Source: Rhizobium oryzicola
GTDB taxonomy: Bacteria; Pseudomonadota; Alphaproteobacteria; Rhizobiales; Rhizobiaceae
Assembly: GCF_030504645.1 (NCBI RefSeq)
Contig: NZ_JAUKWQ010000010.1
Location: 62,001-126,000 of the forward strand
Direction: 5' to 3'
DNA: 64,000 bases
Position numbers and translations under genes: made by a program. The notes below the pieces were generated by a model. The model was not told where the DNA came from. It ran no database searches and saw only the letters and a program-made list of their open reading frames with translations. Shown here piece after piece: positions 30,739-40,297 of this stretch; positions within the stretch are counted from its first letter, which is position 1; each line of letters opens with the position of its first letter.

Positions 30739-30768
30739 GGTCGGGCAGTTCTTCTGCCCGACCTTCTT
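30739..30768 (+). terminator. Terminator between ctpA and the deacetylase gene
   Basis: GGTCGGGCAG and CTGCCCGACC form a perfect 10-bp stem around TTCTT, followed by TTCTTG. It lies 32 bases after ctpA. It would reduce transcription into the next gene, implying that the downstream pair has its own promoter or relies on read-through. Confidence 0.7.
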
Positions 30769-30785
30769 GAATCCGGACGGAACCC

Positions 30786-31970
30786 TTGGGCACAGATCTA
30801 TACGCTCCGCTCGGACAGAATCGGAAAGGCAAGGGCAAGCCTCCGCGCCGCCCGTCTCTTCGCCTGGCTGCCTTGGCGCTGGTCGCCGCAGCCGTTCTTG
30901 GCTTTTCCTTCTATCTCGTTCGCGCCCCGTCGGGGCTTGAGAAGGCACCGCCTGTCTCCGTGCAGGTGGCGGCCAAGCCGGAAGCCGCGCCTCCTTCGGA
31001 TACGCCGGTTGCTGACAAGAAACAGCCGTCGCAGTCATCGAAGAACGGAGCCAATGTCGAGCGCACTGTCATGGACGACGGATCGGTGGTGACAAAATTC
31101 TCGCCGCGTCCGCGCGATGGGTCCGGTCCTCTGATCATCGATGCGCAGCGGATCGGGCAGGACCCGCGCATGGCCGCCCAGCCCAATGACGACCTTCTGG
31201 AGGAAAGCCCCTTTGGCCGGCTGCCGATCAAGGGGCCGGATGGTTTGCGTCCCATGGATCAGTATGCGCGGCCCTGGTCCGGCGCGCGCGGTAACCGCAT
31301 TGCCATTGTGGTCGGAGGGCTTGGCCTCAGTCAGACAGGCACGCAACGGGCCATCAAACAGCTCCCGCCGGGCGTGACACTCGCCTTTGCCGCCAGCGGT
31401 AATAGTCTGCAGCGCTGGATGCAGGAGGCGCGCCGCAGCGGCCATGAGCTCCTGATGCAGATCCCGATGGAGCCCTTCGATTATCCGAACAACGATCCCG
31501 GACCGCTGACACTGATGACAGGCCAGCCGCAAAAGGAAAATCTGAAGCGTCTGCACGAGGCCATGGGCAGGATCACCAATTATACGGGCATCATGAACTA
31601 TCTCGGCGCCCGCTATCTCTCCAATGCGGATGCGCTGGAGCCGGTCCTGCGCGATATCGGCCAGCGCGGTCTTCTCTTTCTGGATGACGGTTCCTCCGCC
31701 CAGACGGTGACCGCAAAGGTTGGCAAGCCGTTGAACGTGCCGCATGGCTTTGCCGATCTGACGCTTGATACGCAGGTGAACAAGCAGGCGATCCTGCGCA
31801 AGCTGGATGACCTTGAACGGATTGCACAGCGCAAGGGCACCGCGATTGCCGTTGCCTCCGCATTCGACGAGACGATCGACGCCGTATCCGAGTGGGTTTC
31901 CGAAGCGGAGGGCAGGGGGATCGAACTGGTGGGCGTATCTGCGCTGGTCTCCGAAGCCAACGACAATTGA
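30786..31970 (+). CDS. Divergent polysaccharide deacetylase family protein
   Basis: The 394-residue protein is a member of the divergent polysaccharide deacetylase (YibQ-like, DUF610) family. It has a basic N-terminus, a single transmembrane anchor near residues 28-46 (LAALALVAAAVLGFSFYLV), and a Pro/Lys-rich linker to about residue 130. The globular domain follows: IAIVVGGLGLSQTGTQ, ELLMQIPMEPFDYPNNDPGP, GIMNYLGARYLSN and FLDDGSSAQT. The start is TTG 30786 with GGACGGAA upstream. The family is linked to envC and ctpA by gene neighbourhood in many Proteobacteria. The substrate is unknown. Confidence 0.88.
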   Translation: MGTDLYAPLGQNRKGKGKPPRRPSLRLAALALVAAAVLGFSFYLVRAPSGLEKAPPVSVQVAAKPEAAPPSDTPVADKKQPSQSSKNGANVERTVMDDGSVVTKFSPRPRDGSGPLIIDAQRIGQDPRMAAQPNDDLLEESPFGRLPIKGPDGLRPMDQYARPWSGARGNRIAIVVGGLGLSQTGTQRAIKQLPPGVTLAFAASGNSLQRWMQEARRSGHELLMQIPMEPFDYPNNDPGPLTLMTGQPQKENLKRLHEAMGRITNYTGIMNYLGARYLSNADALEPVLRDIGQRGLLFLDDGSSAQTVTAKVGKPLNVPHGFADLTLDTQVNKQAILRKLDDLERIAQRKGTAIAVASAFDETIDAVSEWVSEAEGRGIELVGVSALVSEANDN

Positions 31971-31979
31971 GAGGAAGAC

Positions 31980-32510
31980 ATGAGCAAGCATCATAAGGTT
32001 TCGGCGGAAGACCTGCCCTATCGCCGCTGTGTGGGTATCATGGTGTTGAACCGGCAGGGTTTAGTCTGGGTTGGTCGCCGTGTATCGGAAGGCAATACGG
32101 AATCGGATGGGTCGCCACAGCTCTGGCAGATGCCGCAGGGCGGGATCGATGACGGGGAAGATCCGCGCGAGGCCGCTTACCGAGAGCTCTTCGAGGAAAC
32201 CGGGATCAAGTCCGTTTCGTTCCTTGCGGAAGCAACGCGCTGGATCAATTACGACCTGCCGGACCATCTGATCGGCGTTGGCCTCAAGGGTAAATATCGC
32301 GGTCAGACACAACGCTGGTTCGCCTTCCGCTTTGAGGGGGATGAAAGCGAGATCAATATCGAACATCCGCCGGCTGGCCAGCATCAGGAATTCGAAGAGT
32401 GGGACTGGAAGCCCATGCAGGATCTGCCCGGTCTGATTGTCGCCTTCAAGAAGCCGGCCTATGAGCAGGTGGTGGCTGAGTTTGCCCATCTCGCGGGATC
32501 GACTGCCTGA
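31980..32510 (+). CDS. rppH: RNA pyrophosphohydrolase RppH
   Basis: RppH removes pyrophosphate from mRNA 5' ends and so starts decay. The 176-residue protein has the complete Nudix box [23 protein letters not shown] split around residues 55-77, and the [21 protein letters not shown] start and [11 protein letters not shown] of the family. GAGGAAG precedes ATG 31980. Its 3' end overlaps the convergent LysR gene by 65 bases, an unusual antisense overlap in this window. Confidence 0.95.
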   Translation: MSKHHKVSAEDLPYRRCVGIMVLNRQGLVWVGRRVSEGNTESDGSPQLWQMPQGGIDDGEDPREAAYRELFEETGIKSVSFLAEATRWINYDLPDHLIGVGLKGKYRGQTQRWFAFRFEGDESEINIEHPPAGQHQEFEEWDWKPMQDLPGLIVAFKKPAYEQVVAEFAHLAGSTA

Positions 32511-33330
32511 GATGATCAACGACGGCACGGATACGGGGCGTGTGCTGCATATCGCCGTGCATCACCAGGAAGACGTCGCGGATCAAGGGTGAGGCATCGG
32601 GCAGGGCGTTGGTCAGTGGCAGGCCCTGAACGATGAAATCCGGAAGCATGGCCACGCCTGCGCTACCGACAGCGAGGTTTGCCTGGATCGATACATCGCT
32701 GGAACTGAAGCCGTAATGCCCGTTGCCCACAAGCGCATCCAGAGCCTTCTGTTGCGGTGACGTGCGTACATCTCCATCGGATGCGATGAAGATCCAATCC
32801 TCCCGTTTCGTTCTTGAGAGATAGGCCGGGTTTGCGTAAGGCCGAAAGGCGATCTCCATCAATTTGACGCGCACCAATTCCGGATCTTCCGGATAGCTGA
32901 GACGGATCGCTAGATCGGCTTCCCGTCGTTCCAGCGAGGCGTGCCGCGCTTCACCAAGGATGCGTACCGTCAGATTGGGGTGGGCGGCCCCAAGCCGTGC
33001 GAGGTGAGGCGCCAGCACATGCGCGGCAAGGGCGGGCGGCGCGGTAATGGTGACGTCCCCGGTCAGCCCCGCCTGGGCGGCGTCGGCTATCCGGCGCACT
33101 GCATGGCTTTCCACTTCCATCCCCCTGGCGACGACGGCAATTCTCTCGCCCTCTGGTGTGAGAGCAAGCCGGCGCCCACGCCGGTCCACCAGCTTCACCT
33201 TGAGCGATGCCTCGAGTGCTTCGATGCGGCGGCTGATGGTGGCATGCTCCACACCCAGCTGCCGCGCGGCTGCCAGCAAGCTACCCTTTTCGGCAAAGGC
33301 TGCGAAGTGACGCAGGTCATCCCATTCCAT
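32446..33330 (-). CDS. LysR family transcriptional regulator
   Basis: The 294-residue protein has an N-terminal winged helix ([26 protein letters not shown] and [11 protein letters not shown]). It also has a LysR effector domain with [20 protein letters not shown] and ADLAIRL near residue 140. It is divergent from a quinone oxidoreductase gene across 90 bases, the usual arrangement for a LysR regulator and its target. The C-terminus ends with a Pro/Gln-rich tail whose codons overlap rppH. The inducer is unknown. Confidence 0.93.
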   Translation of the reverse strand: MEWDDLRHFAAFAEKGSLLAAARQLGVEHATISRRIEALEASLKVKLVDRRGRRLALTPEGERIAVVARGMEVESHAVRRIADAAQAGLTGDVTITAPPALAAHVLAPHLARLGAAHPNLTVRILGEARHASLERREADLAIRLSYPEDPELVRVKLMEIAFRPYANPAYLSRTKREDWIFIASDGDVRTSPQQKALDALVGNGHYGFSSSDVSIQANLAVGSAGVAMLPDFIVQGLPLTNALPDASPLIRDVFLVMHGDMQHTPRIRAVVDHLRQSIPRDGQTQPPPAHRPAS

Positions 33331-33340
33331 TGATCATTTT

Positions 33341-33368
33341 TTCCCAATCGTTGTTCGATTTCTGGGAA
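33341..33368. promoter_or_regulatory. Candidate LysR operator
   Basis: TTCCCA and TGGGAA form an inverted repeat 16 bases apart in the 90-base gap between the divergent LysR gene and the oxidoreductase. A smaller symmetric core TCGTTGTTCGA lies inside. The position suits autoregulation plus control of the neighbour. The assignment is by symmetry and location only. Confidence 0.4.
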
Positions 33369-33420
33369 TTTTCGCACAAGCCTGTTGGGCCGTACAGTGC
33401 TGACCAAAAGGAGAACCTCA

Positions 33421-34380
33421 ATGTCCTATGCCATGCACTTTACGAAGACCGGCGGCCCCGAGGAACTGGTGCGCGCCGATCATCATCCATCCGCACCACA
33501 GGCGGGAGAGATCCTCGTCCGCCAGGAGGTGATCGGTCTCAATTTCGTCGACGTCTATTATCGACAGGGTCTCTATCCCCTGCCGCTTCCGGGCATCCCC
33601 GGCATCGAGGCGGTGGGTATCGTTGAAGCGATCGGTCCCGATGTCACGAACCTCGAGGTCGGGCAACGGGTCGTCTATGCCGGCGTTGTCGGCGCCTATG
33701 CGGATGTGAGACTGTTGCCGGCCTGGCGCGCGGTGCCGCTTCCGGACACGGTACCTTCGGAGCTGGCCGCATCCATGATGCTGCGCGGATTGACGGCCCA
33801 TATGCTGCTGAAGCGCGTCTATCCCGTCGCGCCGGGCACGGTGGTTCTCGTTCATTCGGCGGCTGGCGGATTGGGGTCTGTGCTGATCCCATGGGCGAAG
33901 CACCTCGGTGCCGAGGTGATCGGGACGGTCAGCTCGCCGGCCAAGGCGGAGCTGGCGCGCGCCAGCGGCGCCGATCACGTGATCGTCGGCCGAGATGTCG
34001 ACTTGAAAGCCGAGGTGATGGATCTCACGAAGGGCGAGGGCGTGCATTTTGCGATCGATGGCGTGGCGGGCAACCTGCTTGCCAAAACTCTTGCATGCAT
34101 TCGTCCCTTTGGTGTCCTTGCCAATGTTGGCCAAGTCGGGGGCGTGGCGCCACCGGTGGCGGTCGAAACCCTGCGCAACGTTTTCCTCGGTCGCCCGAGC
34201 GTGCTTGCACATGTGGCAGACAAGGCCACCTACGCGACGGCTGCCTCCGAAACCTTGGCGATGATGGAGAGGGGGCTCTTCAAGACCGGCAATCGGCGCT
34301 ATCGTCTGGATGCGGTTGTCGATGCGCATCGAGATCTCGAAGCCGGTGTCATCGAAGGAAGCGCCGTCCTGCTGCCCTAA
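33421..34380 (+). CDS. Zinc-independent quinone oxidoreductase (MDR superfamily)
   Basis: The 319-residue protein is a NADPH:quinone reductase of the zeta-crystallin type. It has EILVRQEVIGLNFVDVYYRQGLYP near residue 30, the cofactor motif VLVHSAAGGLGSVLIPWAK near residue 140 (AxxGxxG), and a GVHFAIDGVAGN segment near residue 210. Zinc-binding cysteines of the alcohol dehydrogenases are missing, as expected. GGAGAACC lies just upstream of ATG 33421. Likely regulated by the divergent LysR gene. The natural substrate is unknown. Confidence 0.93.
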   Translation: MSYAMHFTKTGGPEELVRADHHPSAPQAGEILVRQEVIGLNFVDVYYRQGLYPLPLPGIPGIEAVGIVEAIGPDVTNLEVGQRVVYAGVVGAYADVRLLPAWRAVPLPDTVPSELAASMMLRGLTAHMLLKRVYPVAPGTVVLVHSAAGGLGSVLIPWAKHLGAEVIGTVSSPAKAELARASGADHVIVGRDVDLKAEVMDLTKGEGVHFAIDGVAGNLLAKTLACIRPFGVLANVGQVGGVAPPVAVETLRNVFLGRPSVLAHVADKATYATAASETLAMMERGLFKTGNRRYRLDAVVDAHRDLEAGVIEGSAVLLP

Positions 34381-34391
34381 AGCATCGCGTC

Positions 34392-34427
34392 TCGGCAAGT
34401 GCATGGCGATGTGCCGGCACTTGCCGA
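34392..34427. terminator. Bidirectional stem-loop between oxidoreductase and kinase genes
   Basis: TCGGCAAGTGC and GCACTTGCCGA form a perfect 11-bp stem with a 14-base loop in the 50-base gap between two convergent stops. There is no long T-run. It probably serves as a shared transcription end. Confidence 0.6.
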
Positions 34428-34430
34428 AGA

Positions 34431-36950
34431 TCAGGAAGCCTGCTTGCGTTGCGTCAGTTCGCTGCGGAAGCGATTGAATTCCGTTGCAAGCACGTTGAGG
34501 TGCTCCTCGCCCCGGGTGGTCAGGTCTGGGTCGTTGATTTCGCGCCATTCCAGGCACATCTGGTAGATCCGGAGCGCTCCGACGTTTGCGGCAGCGCTGC
34601 GCAGCGCGTGGGCATGGTCACGGAAACCATGGACATTTTCCTCAGCCACTGCCTGCGAAAGAGCCATGAGAGCGTCGGCGGAATCGTCGATGAACTGGGT
34701 CAGCAGGGCGTCCACGAATTCCGGCCCGCCGAGCTTTTCGAGAGCCGAGCAGGTGGCCTCGTCGATGACCGGGCGTTCATGCTCGATAATGTCTTCGGAG
34801 GCGGCTTGCGCTGCATGTTCTTCCGCGGCGGGAAGGACTTCACCATCTGCGTCGCCATCCATGAAGCTGTCGACGACAGCCAGGAGCCGCTTGGCTTCAA
34901 GGGGCTTTGTCAGGCAATCATCCATGCCGGCTTTCAGGCAACGCTGTTTTGCTTCGCCTGTCGCGTCGGCGGTCACGGCAATGATGGGGATCGGCTTCGT
35001 GCCAAGCGACGCGAACCGGTAAAACTTTGTGGCCTCGATGCCGTTCATGACGGGCATGTTGATATCCATCAACACGAGATCCAGATTGCCCTTGAGCATC
35101 CGTTCCACGGCAGCTTCGCCGTTTTCCACGACTTCGAACCGGTGCCCGCCACTCTCCAGGATCTTTCCAAGCACCATCTGATTGGTCTTGTTGTCATCAG
35201 CGATCAGGACGCGCGCCTTGCGCAGCGGCTTGGAAGCGGTCTCCTCCACAGCCTCTTCGGAATTCTCTCCGATCACCAGACCCTGCAGATGGTGCCAGGT
35301 GGCCGTATCCTGCGGCATCAATGTGCGGAAGAAGAGATCGCGCAGAGCAGTGGTCAGCGTCACCTTTGCATCATCGCGCTGGACCAGCACAAAAACGGGC
35401 TCGTCCTCGCTTTTGTTGGGACGCTGCAGAAGGGCACGCACCGCCTTTGCCGGTGAGGGCTTTCTGAATGCCGAGTCGATAAGCACGACGGGGCGGACGG
35501 TCTCCACCCGGTAATGATCGTCGATCGCAGCATTCAGCGCATCAAGGCTCTCCACGTGAACCACCTGTTCCGCACCGTCGCAGTCGATCGGTCGGTCTGC
35601 CAGCAGGATGACGCTAGACAGGGGTTTGCGCGCTGTGTCTTCTTCCGGAATATCAACGGGAAGATAGAAAGAGAAGGTGCTGCCTTCGCCGAGTGCGCTC
35701 TCCACGCTGATGTCGCCGCCCATGGCACGCACCAGTTGTCGAACGATCGCAAGGCCGAGACCAGTGCCGCCGAAGCGATCGAGGATCGTTCCGTCCGCCT
35801 GTGTGAAGCGTTCGAAGATCCGGGCATGAGCTGCCGGGTCGATACCAATGCCGGTATCGGAAACGGAAACGTAGAGAATGCCGCCAGCGCCGTTCGGCGT
35901 GAAGTTCAATTCGAGGCGCACATGGCCGCTTTCGGTGAACTTCACCGCATTACTGGAGAGATTGAGGAGGATCTCTTCCAGATGGCGGCGGTCCGCAATG
36001 ACGCGATCGGGGACATCAGGTCCCACATGCAGCGCAATGCGCAGCCCCTTTGCCTTTGCGCCCACATTGATGATGGAGCGGACATCCGCCAGCAGCGAGG
36101 AGAGCGTTACCACATCGGCGCGCACTTTCGTCTGCCCAGCTTCGATACGCGAGAAATCCAGCACAGCCTCGATGAGAGAAAGCAGAGAACGCCCTGAGCG
36201 GCCGATGGTTCGCACCATGTCCTTCTGGTCCGACTTCAGCTTAGTGTCGACAAGCAGATCGCTTAGGCCGATGATGGCGTTCAGTGGCGTGCGCAGTTCA
36301 TGGCTCATGCTGGCCAGGAACAGGCTTTTCGCCTTGCTGGCTTCTTCCGCTTCCCGCTTTGCTTCCGAGAGTTTTCGGATCAGCTTCGAGGTATAGGCGG
36401 GAATGACGATGAGGGCCGCAACAAGGCCAATCGCGAAATTGCTGTGTTCGCTCCAGTAGGGCGTGGTCACATACACGCAACCAAAGCCGATGACGGCCGC
36501 TGCAGCCGCCAGCGCCAGATAGGTGACGCCGAAGCGGAAACCATTGCCCAACACAGCCCAGAAGTAGACGAGGAAGAGGGTCGCACCCGCTTCGCCACTG
36601 ATATGCATGCCGTAGGAGAAAATGCCGATATCAGCGACGATGCCGACCATGCGGCGGATCGGGCTGACCCCCGGATGCAACAGAATATGCAGAAAATGCG
36701 CGGCGGCAATCAGCTCGAAGATCACCACGGGCACGCCGGCCAACGCAAGCGCCATGGCTGCCGATTGCGAGCCCAGCATGCTGGCCACGAAGAAATAGAT
36801 GATGATCCCGGAAGACAGGATCAGGCGGTTCGCCGTCAGTTCATGCTCCGTGTCGGGTCGATCGCGCAGCATCACCCGCATCAGGTTGAGCGACACGCCG
36901 AAAGGCTGGCGGAACAGAAGCTGGATGGAGAGGCGGCCGGAAACGATCAT
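34431..36950 (-). CDS. RpfC-like hybrid sensor histidine kinase with Hpt domain
   Basis: The 839-residue membrane kinase resembles the Xanthomonas DSF sensor RpfC. An N-terminal membrane domain with about five segments (residues 43-190) contains [16 protein letters not shown] and a PYW motif, like the matching part of RpfC. A HisKA domain follows with [11 protein letters not shown] (His217), then HATPase (NAVKF near 334, DTGIGI 365-370, GTGLGLA 395-401). A divergent receiver-like stretch spans about 445-555. A receiver has [10 protein letters not shown] (Asp629), and an Hpt domain has HALRS (His781). The start overlaps the upstream response-regulator stop (ATGA). Ligand identity is not known. 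Confidence 0.9.
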   Translation of the reverse strand: MIVSGRLSIQLLFRQPFGVSLNLMRVMLRDRPDTEHELTANRLILSSGIIIYFFVASMLGSQSAAMALALAGVPVVIFELIAAAHFLHILLHPGVSPIRRMVGIVADIGIFSYGMHISGEAGATLFLVYFWAVLGNGFRFGVTYLALAAAAAVIGFGCVYVTTPYWSEHSNFAIGLVAALIVIPAYTSKLIRKLSEAKREAEEASKAKSLFLASMSHELRTPLNAIIGLSDLLVDTKLKSDQKDMVRTIGRSGRSLLSLIEAVLDFSRIEAGQTKVRADVVTLSSLLADVRSIINVGAKAKGLRIALHVGPDVPDRVIADRRHLEEILLNLSSNAVKFTESGHVRLELNFTPNGAGGILYVSVSDTGIGIDPAAHARIFERFTQADGTILDRFGGTGLGLAIVRQLVRAMGGDISVESALGEGSTFSFYLPVDIPEEDTARKPLSSVILLADRPIDCDGAEQVVHVESLDALNAAIDDHYRVETVRPVVLIDSAFRKPSPAKAVRALLQRPNKSEDEPVFVLVQRDDAKVTLTTALRDLFFRTLMPQDTATWHHLQGLVIGENSEEAVEETASKPLRKARVLIADDNKTNQMVLGKILESGGHRFEVVENGEAAVERMLKGNLDLVLMDINMPVMNGIEATKFYRFASLGTKPIPIIAVTADATGEAKQRCLKAGMDDCLTKPLEAKRLLAVVDSFMDGDADGEVLPAAEEHAAQAASEDIIEHERPVIDEATCSALEKLGGPEFVDALLTQFIDDSADALMALSQAVAEENVHGFRDHAHALRSAAANVGALRIYQMCLEWREINDPDLTTRGEEHLNVLATEFNRFRSELTQRKQAS

Positions 36951-39097
36951 GCGCTCAGCTCAAGCTTTCGATGAGAGCGGACAAGGTTAATGAAATCCTG
37001 CGATGGCATCGGCCGGCCATAAAGATAGCCCTGCATGATATCGCAACCGTCCGCCCGCAGCAGGCTTGCCTGCGCTTCGGTTTCGACGCCTTCCGCCACG
37101 ACCGACAGGCCCAGGCTGTGGCCAAGGTTGGCAACGGTGCGAACAATGGTGTGATCACTCGGATCTTCCACCATATTGCGCACGAAACTCTGGTCGATCT
37201 TGATGCGGTCTATCGGGAACTGCTTGATGTAGTTCAGCGATGAGTATCCGGTGCCGAAGTCGTCGATAGAAATGCCGACACCGAGATTGCTGATCTGCCG
37301 CAATGTCGAAACCACATCCTCCGTATTGTCCATCACGATCGTTTCAGTGATCTCGATTTCCAGAAGCCGGGGATCAAGTTCACTGCTGCTCAGCGCTTTC
37401 AGCACCAGGCTTGCCACATTGACCCGGCGGAACTGGATGGGCGACAGGTTCACACTGATGCGAAGATCGCCCAGACCCTGCCGATGCCAGGATTTTGCCT
37501 CCCGGCATGCCTCATGGAGAACCCATTCGTTCATCGGCACGATGAGGCCGTTTTCTTCCGCCCGCGGAAGGAATTCGCCGGGCGGAATCAGGCCCTGTTC
37601 CGGGTGTTTCCAGCGCAGCAGCGCTTCGGCACCCAGCACGGTGCCCGTTTCTGCGGAAATCTGTGGCTGGTAGTAGAGCACGAATTGCTGCTGCTCGATG
37701 GCGGTTCGAAGCTTGCCATCCAGGACGGCATGATTGCGCATCCGGTCTGCCATGTTCGTCTCATAGAGACGAAACTGGTTTCCGCCGCTGGCCTTGGCCT
37801 GGTACATGGCCAGGTCCGCATTCTTGACGAGCTTGCTGACGTCGGTTCCATCGATCGGGTGAAGCGTGATGCCGATACTGGCGCCGCAGGAAAACCGCTT
37901 GCCGCCATAGATGAAGGGCATTCCGACCGCGTCGATCACCTTCTGTGCCATGGCGCTCGCATCGGCCTCCCCGCCGACGGAAACCTGCAGGATGGCAAAT
38001 TCATCCGCACCGAGCCGCGCCACCATATCGTCTGACCCAACCAGGTTGCGCAAACGCTCGGTGATCTCCTTGAGGAACGCATCACCGGCATCATGGCCCA
38101 AGAGATCGTTGATGCTCTTGAACTCGTCGATGTCGATGAAATGCAGGGCGAAGGTTCTGTCGCCGCGGCGCGCACGTGCCACCTCGCGCCTCAAGCGGTC
38201 GTAGAGGAAGTTGCGGTTTGGCAGGTTGGTCAGCGCGTCGTGGCGTGCCGCATGCAGCAGATATTCTTCTGCGCGCTTGCGGTCGGTAATATCGAGCGCG
38301 CTGGTGAGCACGCCGACGATGATATCATTGCTGTCGCGCAAGGGCGACTTGGTGGTGAGGAAAACGCGCTTCTCGCCAGTCGCGCTCGTCAACTCCCGTT
38401 CGAAGCTTGGCAGTGCCTGACCGGTCTTGATGACCTTTCTGTCCAGCATGCGGTTTGGAGCCGCCAGATCCGGATCCACCAGATAATCGCTGCTTTTGCC
38501 CACCAGGCTTGCTGGGTCCTTGCCGGAAAATGTGCCGACGAAAGCATTGGCGAAGAGAATGCGCCCGTTGCAGTCGCTGGCGCTCACCATGGCCGGCACC
38601 GTATCGATGACCTGGGCAAGGCGTTCCGAGCTGTCACGCAGTACCGCCTCGCGGGACAATTCGCTGCTTGCCAGTTCGCGGGCCAGGTTCTTGGCACGGG
38701 ATTCAAGCAGGATCTGCTGCTTGCGGAGTTTCAAAAGATTGCGAGCGCGGGTCACAAACTCCTGGTGATCAACGGGGCTCTGCAGGAAGTCCGTCGCGCC
38801 AGCTTCCAACGCATGCATTCTAAAGCTGCGTTCTTCGTAAACGGTGATGACGATCACTGGGATGTCGGAAAAACCGTTTATAGCTCGGAGGTTGCGAATA
38901 AAGCCGGCACCGTCCATGCTGGGCATCTTGTAGTCGGTAACGATGAGATCCGGAACAAGGCCCGTCTGGAATTCCGCGAGGGCGAGTTGCGGATCACCAT
39001 AGACACGGATCGTTATCCCGTCTTCGATCGAGGATGCGAGCCTCTCGAAAATCCGGCGGTTGGTCTCCTGGTCATCGAGAATGGCAATGAGCGACAT
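36947..39097 (-). CDS. Response regulator with PAS, GGDEF and EAL domains
   Basis: The 716-residue protein joins a receiver (residues 1-120, Asp55 in VTDYKMP), a coiled linker, a PAS domain (about 160-270), a GGDEF domain and an EAL domain. The cyclase signature is RLGADEF (361-367) rather than GGDEF. The EAL domain looks intact: EALLRW (491), [15 protein letters not shown] and EGVE. In the receiver the invariant Lys before Pro is Ser107 (LQSPVD). So it may be mainly a phosphodiesterase, or a cyclase with altered motif. The start is ATG 39097 ([10 protein letters not shown]). It is coupled to the RpfC-like kinase. Confidence 0.92.
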   Translation of the reverse strand: MSLIAILDDQETNRRIFERLASSIEDGITIRVYGDPQLALAEFQTGLVPDLIVTDYKMPSMDGAGFIRNLRAINGFSDIPVIVITVYEERSFRMHALEAGATDFLQSPVDHQEFVTRARNLLKLRKQQILLESRAKNLARELASSELSREAVLRDSSERLAQVIDTVPAMVSASDCNGRILFANAFVGTFSGKDPASLVGKSSDYLVDPDLAAPNRMLDRKVIKTGQALPSFERELTSATGEKRVFLTTKSPLRDSNDIIVGVLTSALDITDRKRAEEYLLHAARHDALTNLPNRNFLYDRLRREVARARRGDRTFALHFIDIDEFKSINDLLGHDAGDAFLKEITERLRNLVGSDDMVARLGADEFAILQVSVGGEADASAMAQKVIDAVGMPFIYGGKRFSCGASIGITLHPIDGTDVSKLVKNADLAMYQAKASGGNQFRLYETNMADRMRNHAVLDGKLRTAIEQQQFVLYYQPQISAETGTVLGAEALLRWKHPEQGLIPPGEFLPRAEENGLIVPMNEWVLHEACREAKSWHRQGLGDLRISVNLSPIQFRRVNVASLVLKALSSSELDPRLLEIEITETIVMDNTEDVVSTLRQISNLGVGISIDDFGTGYSSLNYIKQFPIDRIKIDQSFVRNMVEDPSDHTIVRTVANLGHSLGLSVVAEGVETEAQASLLRADGCDIMQGYLYGRPMPSQDFINLVRSHRKLELSA

Positions 39098-39436
39098 CAA
39101 TGGGTTCCGACAACATCTCGGGGATGCGTTTGAGTTGAGACAAACATGCCACTCCGGAATCCATAGATCCCCGCACCGTCCGACATTGAAGCAATGACCT
39201 GTTAAGATTTTGCTACTGGTGCAGTTCACATTGTCTGCATGAGATTCAAACCAGCACAATGGTTCATAGGTGTTCCAAAACTGCGTTGCCATCATAACAC
39301 ACAAGCGGCTGAAGCACGCACTGGAGTGCCTTTTCTTTGACGGAAACAATCCCCGAAACTAACATTCTCCGGTGTAGCCTGATTTGGCCGTGGCGAGATC
39401 AGGATGTCGCATGGCCAGGATTGCCGGGGGAGTGGC
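39098..39436. other. Intergenic region, divergent promoters expected
   Basis: This 339-base gap separates the reverse-strand signalling operon from a forward pair of small genes. It should contain both promoters. I see no convincing -35/-10 pair, operator palindrome, RNA structure or gene. A frame continuing the response regulator upstream to 39349 has no supporting start or family match. Confidence 0.5.
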
Positions 39437-39652
39437 ATGCCGTTTTCATCCTACGACACCTTGGAGGAAAAGGATCTGTCGCTGCTTCGCCAGGTCCTCG
39501 AAGAAGTGTGCACCGAAAAGTCGATAGCTCTTGAAAGCGATGAGGCCGGTGATATCGCACGCTCGCTGGTGGATTGGTACCTTTTCGGCATTCGACATCC
39601 TGAGCAGCTGAAGCAGATGCTGGCGCCGCTTCCCGCCAACCCCGAAGAATGA
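39437..39652 (+). CDS. Small protein of unknown function (71 residues)
   Basis: A short acidic protein begins MPFSSYDTLEEKDLSLLRQV at ATG 39437, with GGGGGAG seven bases upstream. It is mostly predicted helical, has a single Cys (EEVC), and contains an amphipathic stretch ARSLVDWYLFGIRHPEQLKQML, then a Pro-rich end. No signal peptide or membrane segment. The stop overlaps the next gene start (ATGA). I do not recognise the family, although the pair looks like a coupled two-gene unit of its own. Confidence 0.65.
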   Translation: MPFSSYDTLEEKDLSLLRQVLEEVCTEKSIALESDEAGDIARSLVDWYLFGIRHPEQLKQMLAPLPANPEE

Positions 39653-40074
39653 AGTTTAACTCGCAGCATTCGGAACGTTCCGGTCTTGCATGTGAAGCCG
39701 GCGGCAAGGCTATGAAAAAAAACACCAACACTGATCGACTTGCCGAGCTTCTGAAGCATTGGAATCGCGCGACACCAGAAGAGAAAGCCATCTTTCTCGT
39801 GCGCATTGCAGCAGATCCATCGGATGCTGATGATCTGGACTCACCTCCGCGCGCGAATCCATTTTCGGAAAATGGCAGATATCTTTCGGCTCAGACGAAA
39901 TCGCGGATTGAGGCTGTCATGCGCCGCCGTTCCATAACACCATCCGGGGTGATGCAGGAGATGGGTTTTTCCCCTCAGGACATTTCGCTCACACTTGCTC
40001 TTGCGCGAGGGTCCAGTCTGCGACTGAAGGTCATGCAGGCGCTGGAGTTCTGGCTCAGCGAACAGGAAGGGTGA
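39649..40074 (+). CDS. Small protein of unknown function (141 residues)
   Basis: The product has an N-terminal charged part, a stretch of helices (LAELLKHWNRATPEEKAIFLVRI), an Asp/Pro-rich linker, and a C-terminal region MRRRSITPSGVMQEMGFSP and ALARGSSLRLKVMQAL that could be a helix-turn-helix. A second ATG at 39712 (MKKNTNTDRL) has AAGG upstream and may be the true start. It overlaps the preceding small gene and converges with the SDHAF4-like gene. Function unknown. DNA binding is only a suggestion from the C-terminal pattern. Confidence 0.65.
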   Translation: MKFNSQHSERSGLACEAGGKAMKKNTNTDRLAELLKHWNRATPEEKAIFLVRIAADPSDADDLDSPPRANPFSENGRYLSAQTKSRIEAVMRRRSITPSGVMQEMGFSPQDISLTLALARGSSLRLKVMQALEFWLSEQEG

Positions 40075-40078
40075 TCGT

Positions 40079-40297
40079 TCAGAAATCGATCGCTCGGCCT
40101 TTGATTTCCCAATCACCGAAGCGTGCGGGATCAGCACCGCCGCGCCCGCCGATTTCCGGCGGCATCTCGGTTTTCTGTTCTTGGCGGCGACGTTCTTCGG
40201 CTTCCTGCAAGGCGCGCTGCGCCGCAGGTGAAAGCACCTTCTTTTCGGCCAGCTGTTCCTGGCCGTCTTCCCGGTTGTCGTTATCCGGCGTCTGCAT
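40079..40297 (-). CDS. Succinate dehydrogenase assembly factor 4 homologue (DUF1674)
   Basis: The 72-residue protein has the DUF1674 end GGRGGADPARFGDWEIKGR then AIDF, which is the hallmark of SDHAF4-type proteins that help flavinate and assemble succinate dehydrogenase. The N-terminal half is a charged helix with AAQRALQEAEERRRQEQ. ATG 40297 (MQTPDNDNRED) is chosen. Upstream in-frame codons to 40393 give sequence unlike the family. It diverges from htpX. Confidence 0.88.
   Translation of the reverse strand: MQTPDNDNREDGQEQLAEKKVLSPAAQRALQEAEERRRQEQKTEMPPEIGGRGGADPARFGDWEIKGRAIDF

Noticed and set aside
33971-33984. Perfect palindrome CGATCACGTGATCG in the oxidoreductase gene
   Set aside because: It shares the CACGTG core with parS but lacks the TTT/AAA flanks, and it lies within coding sequence with ordinary codons. 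Probably chance.
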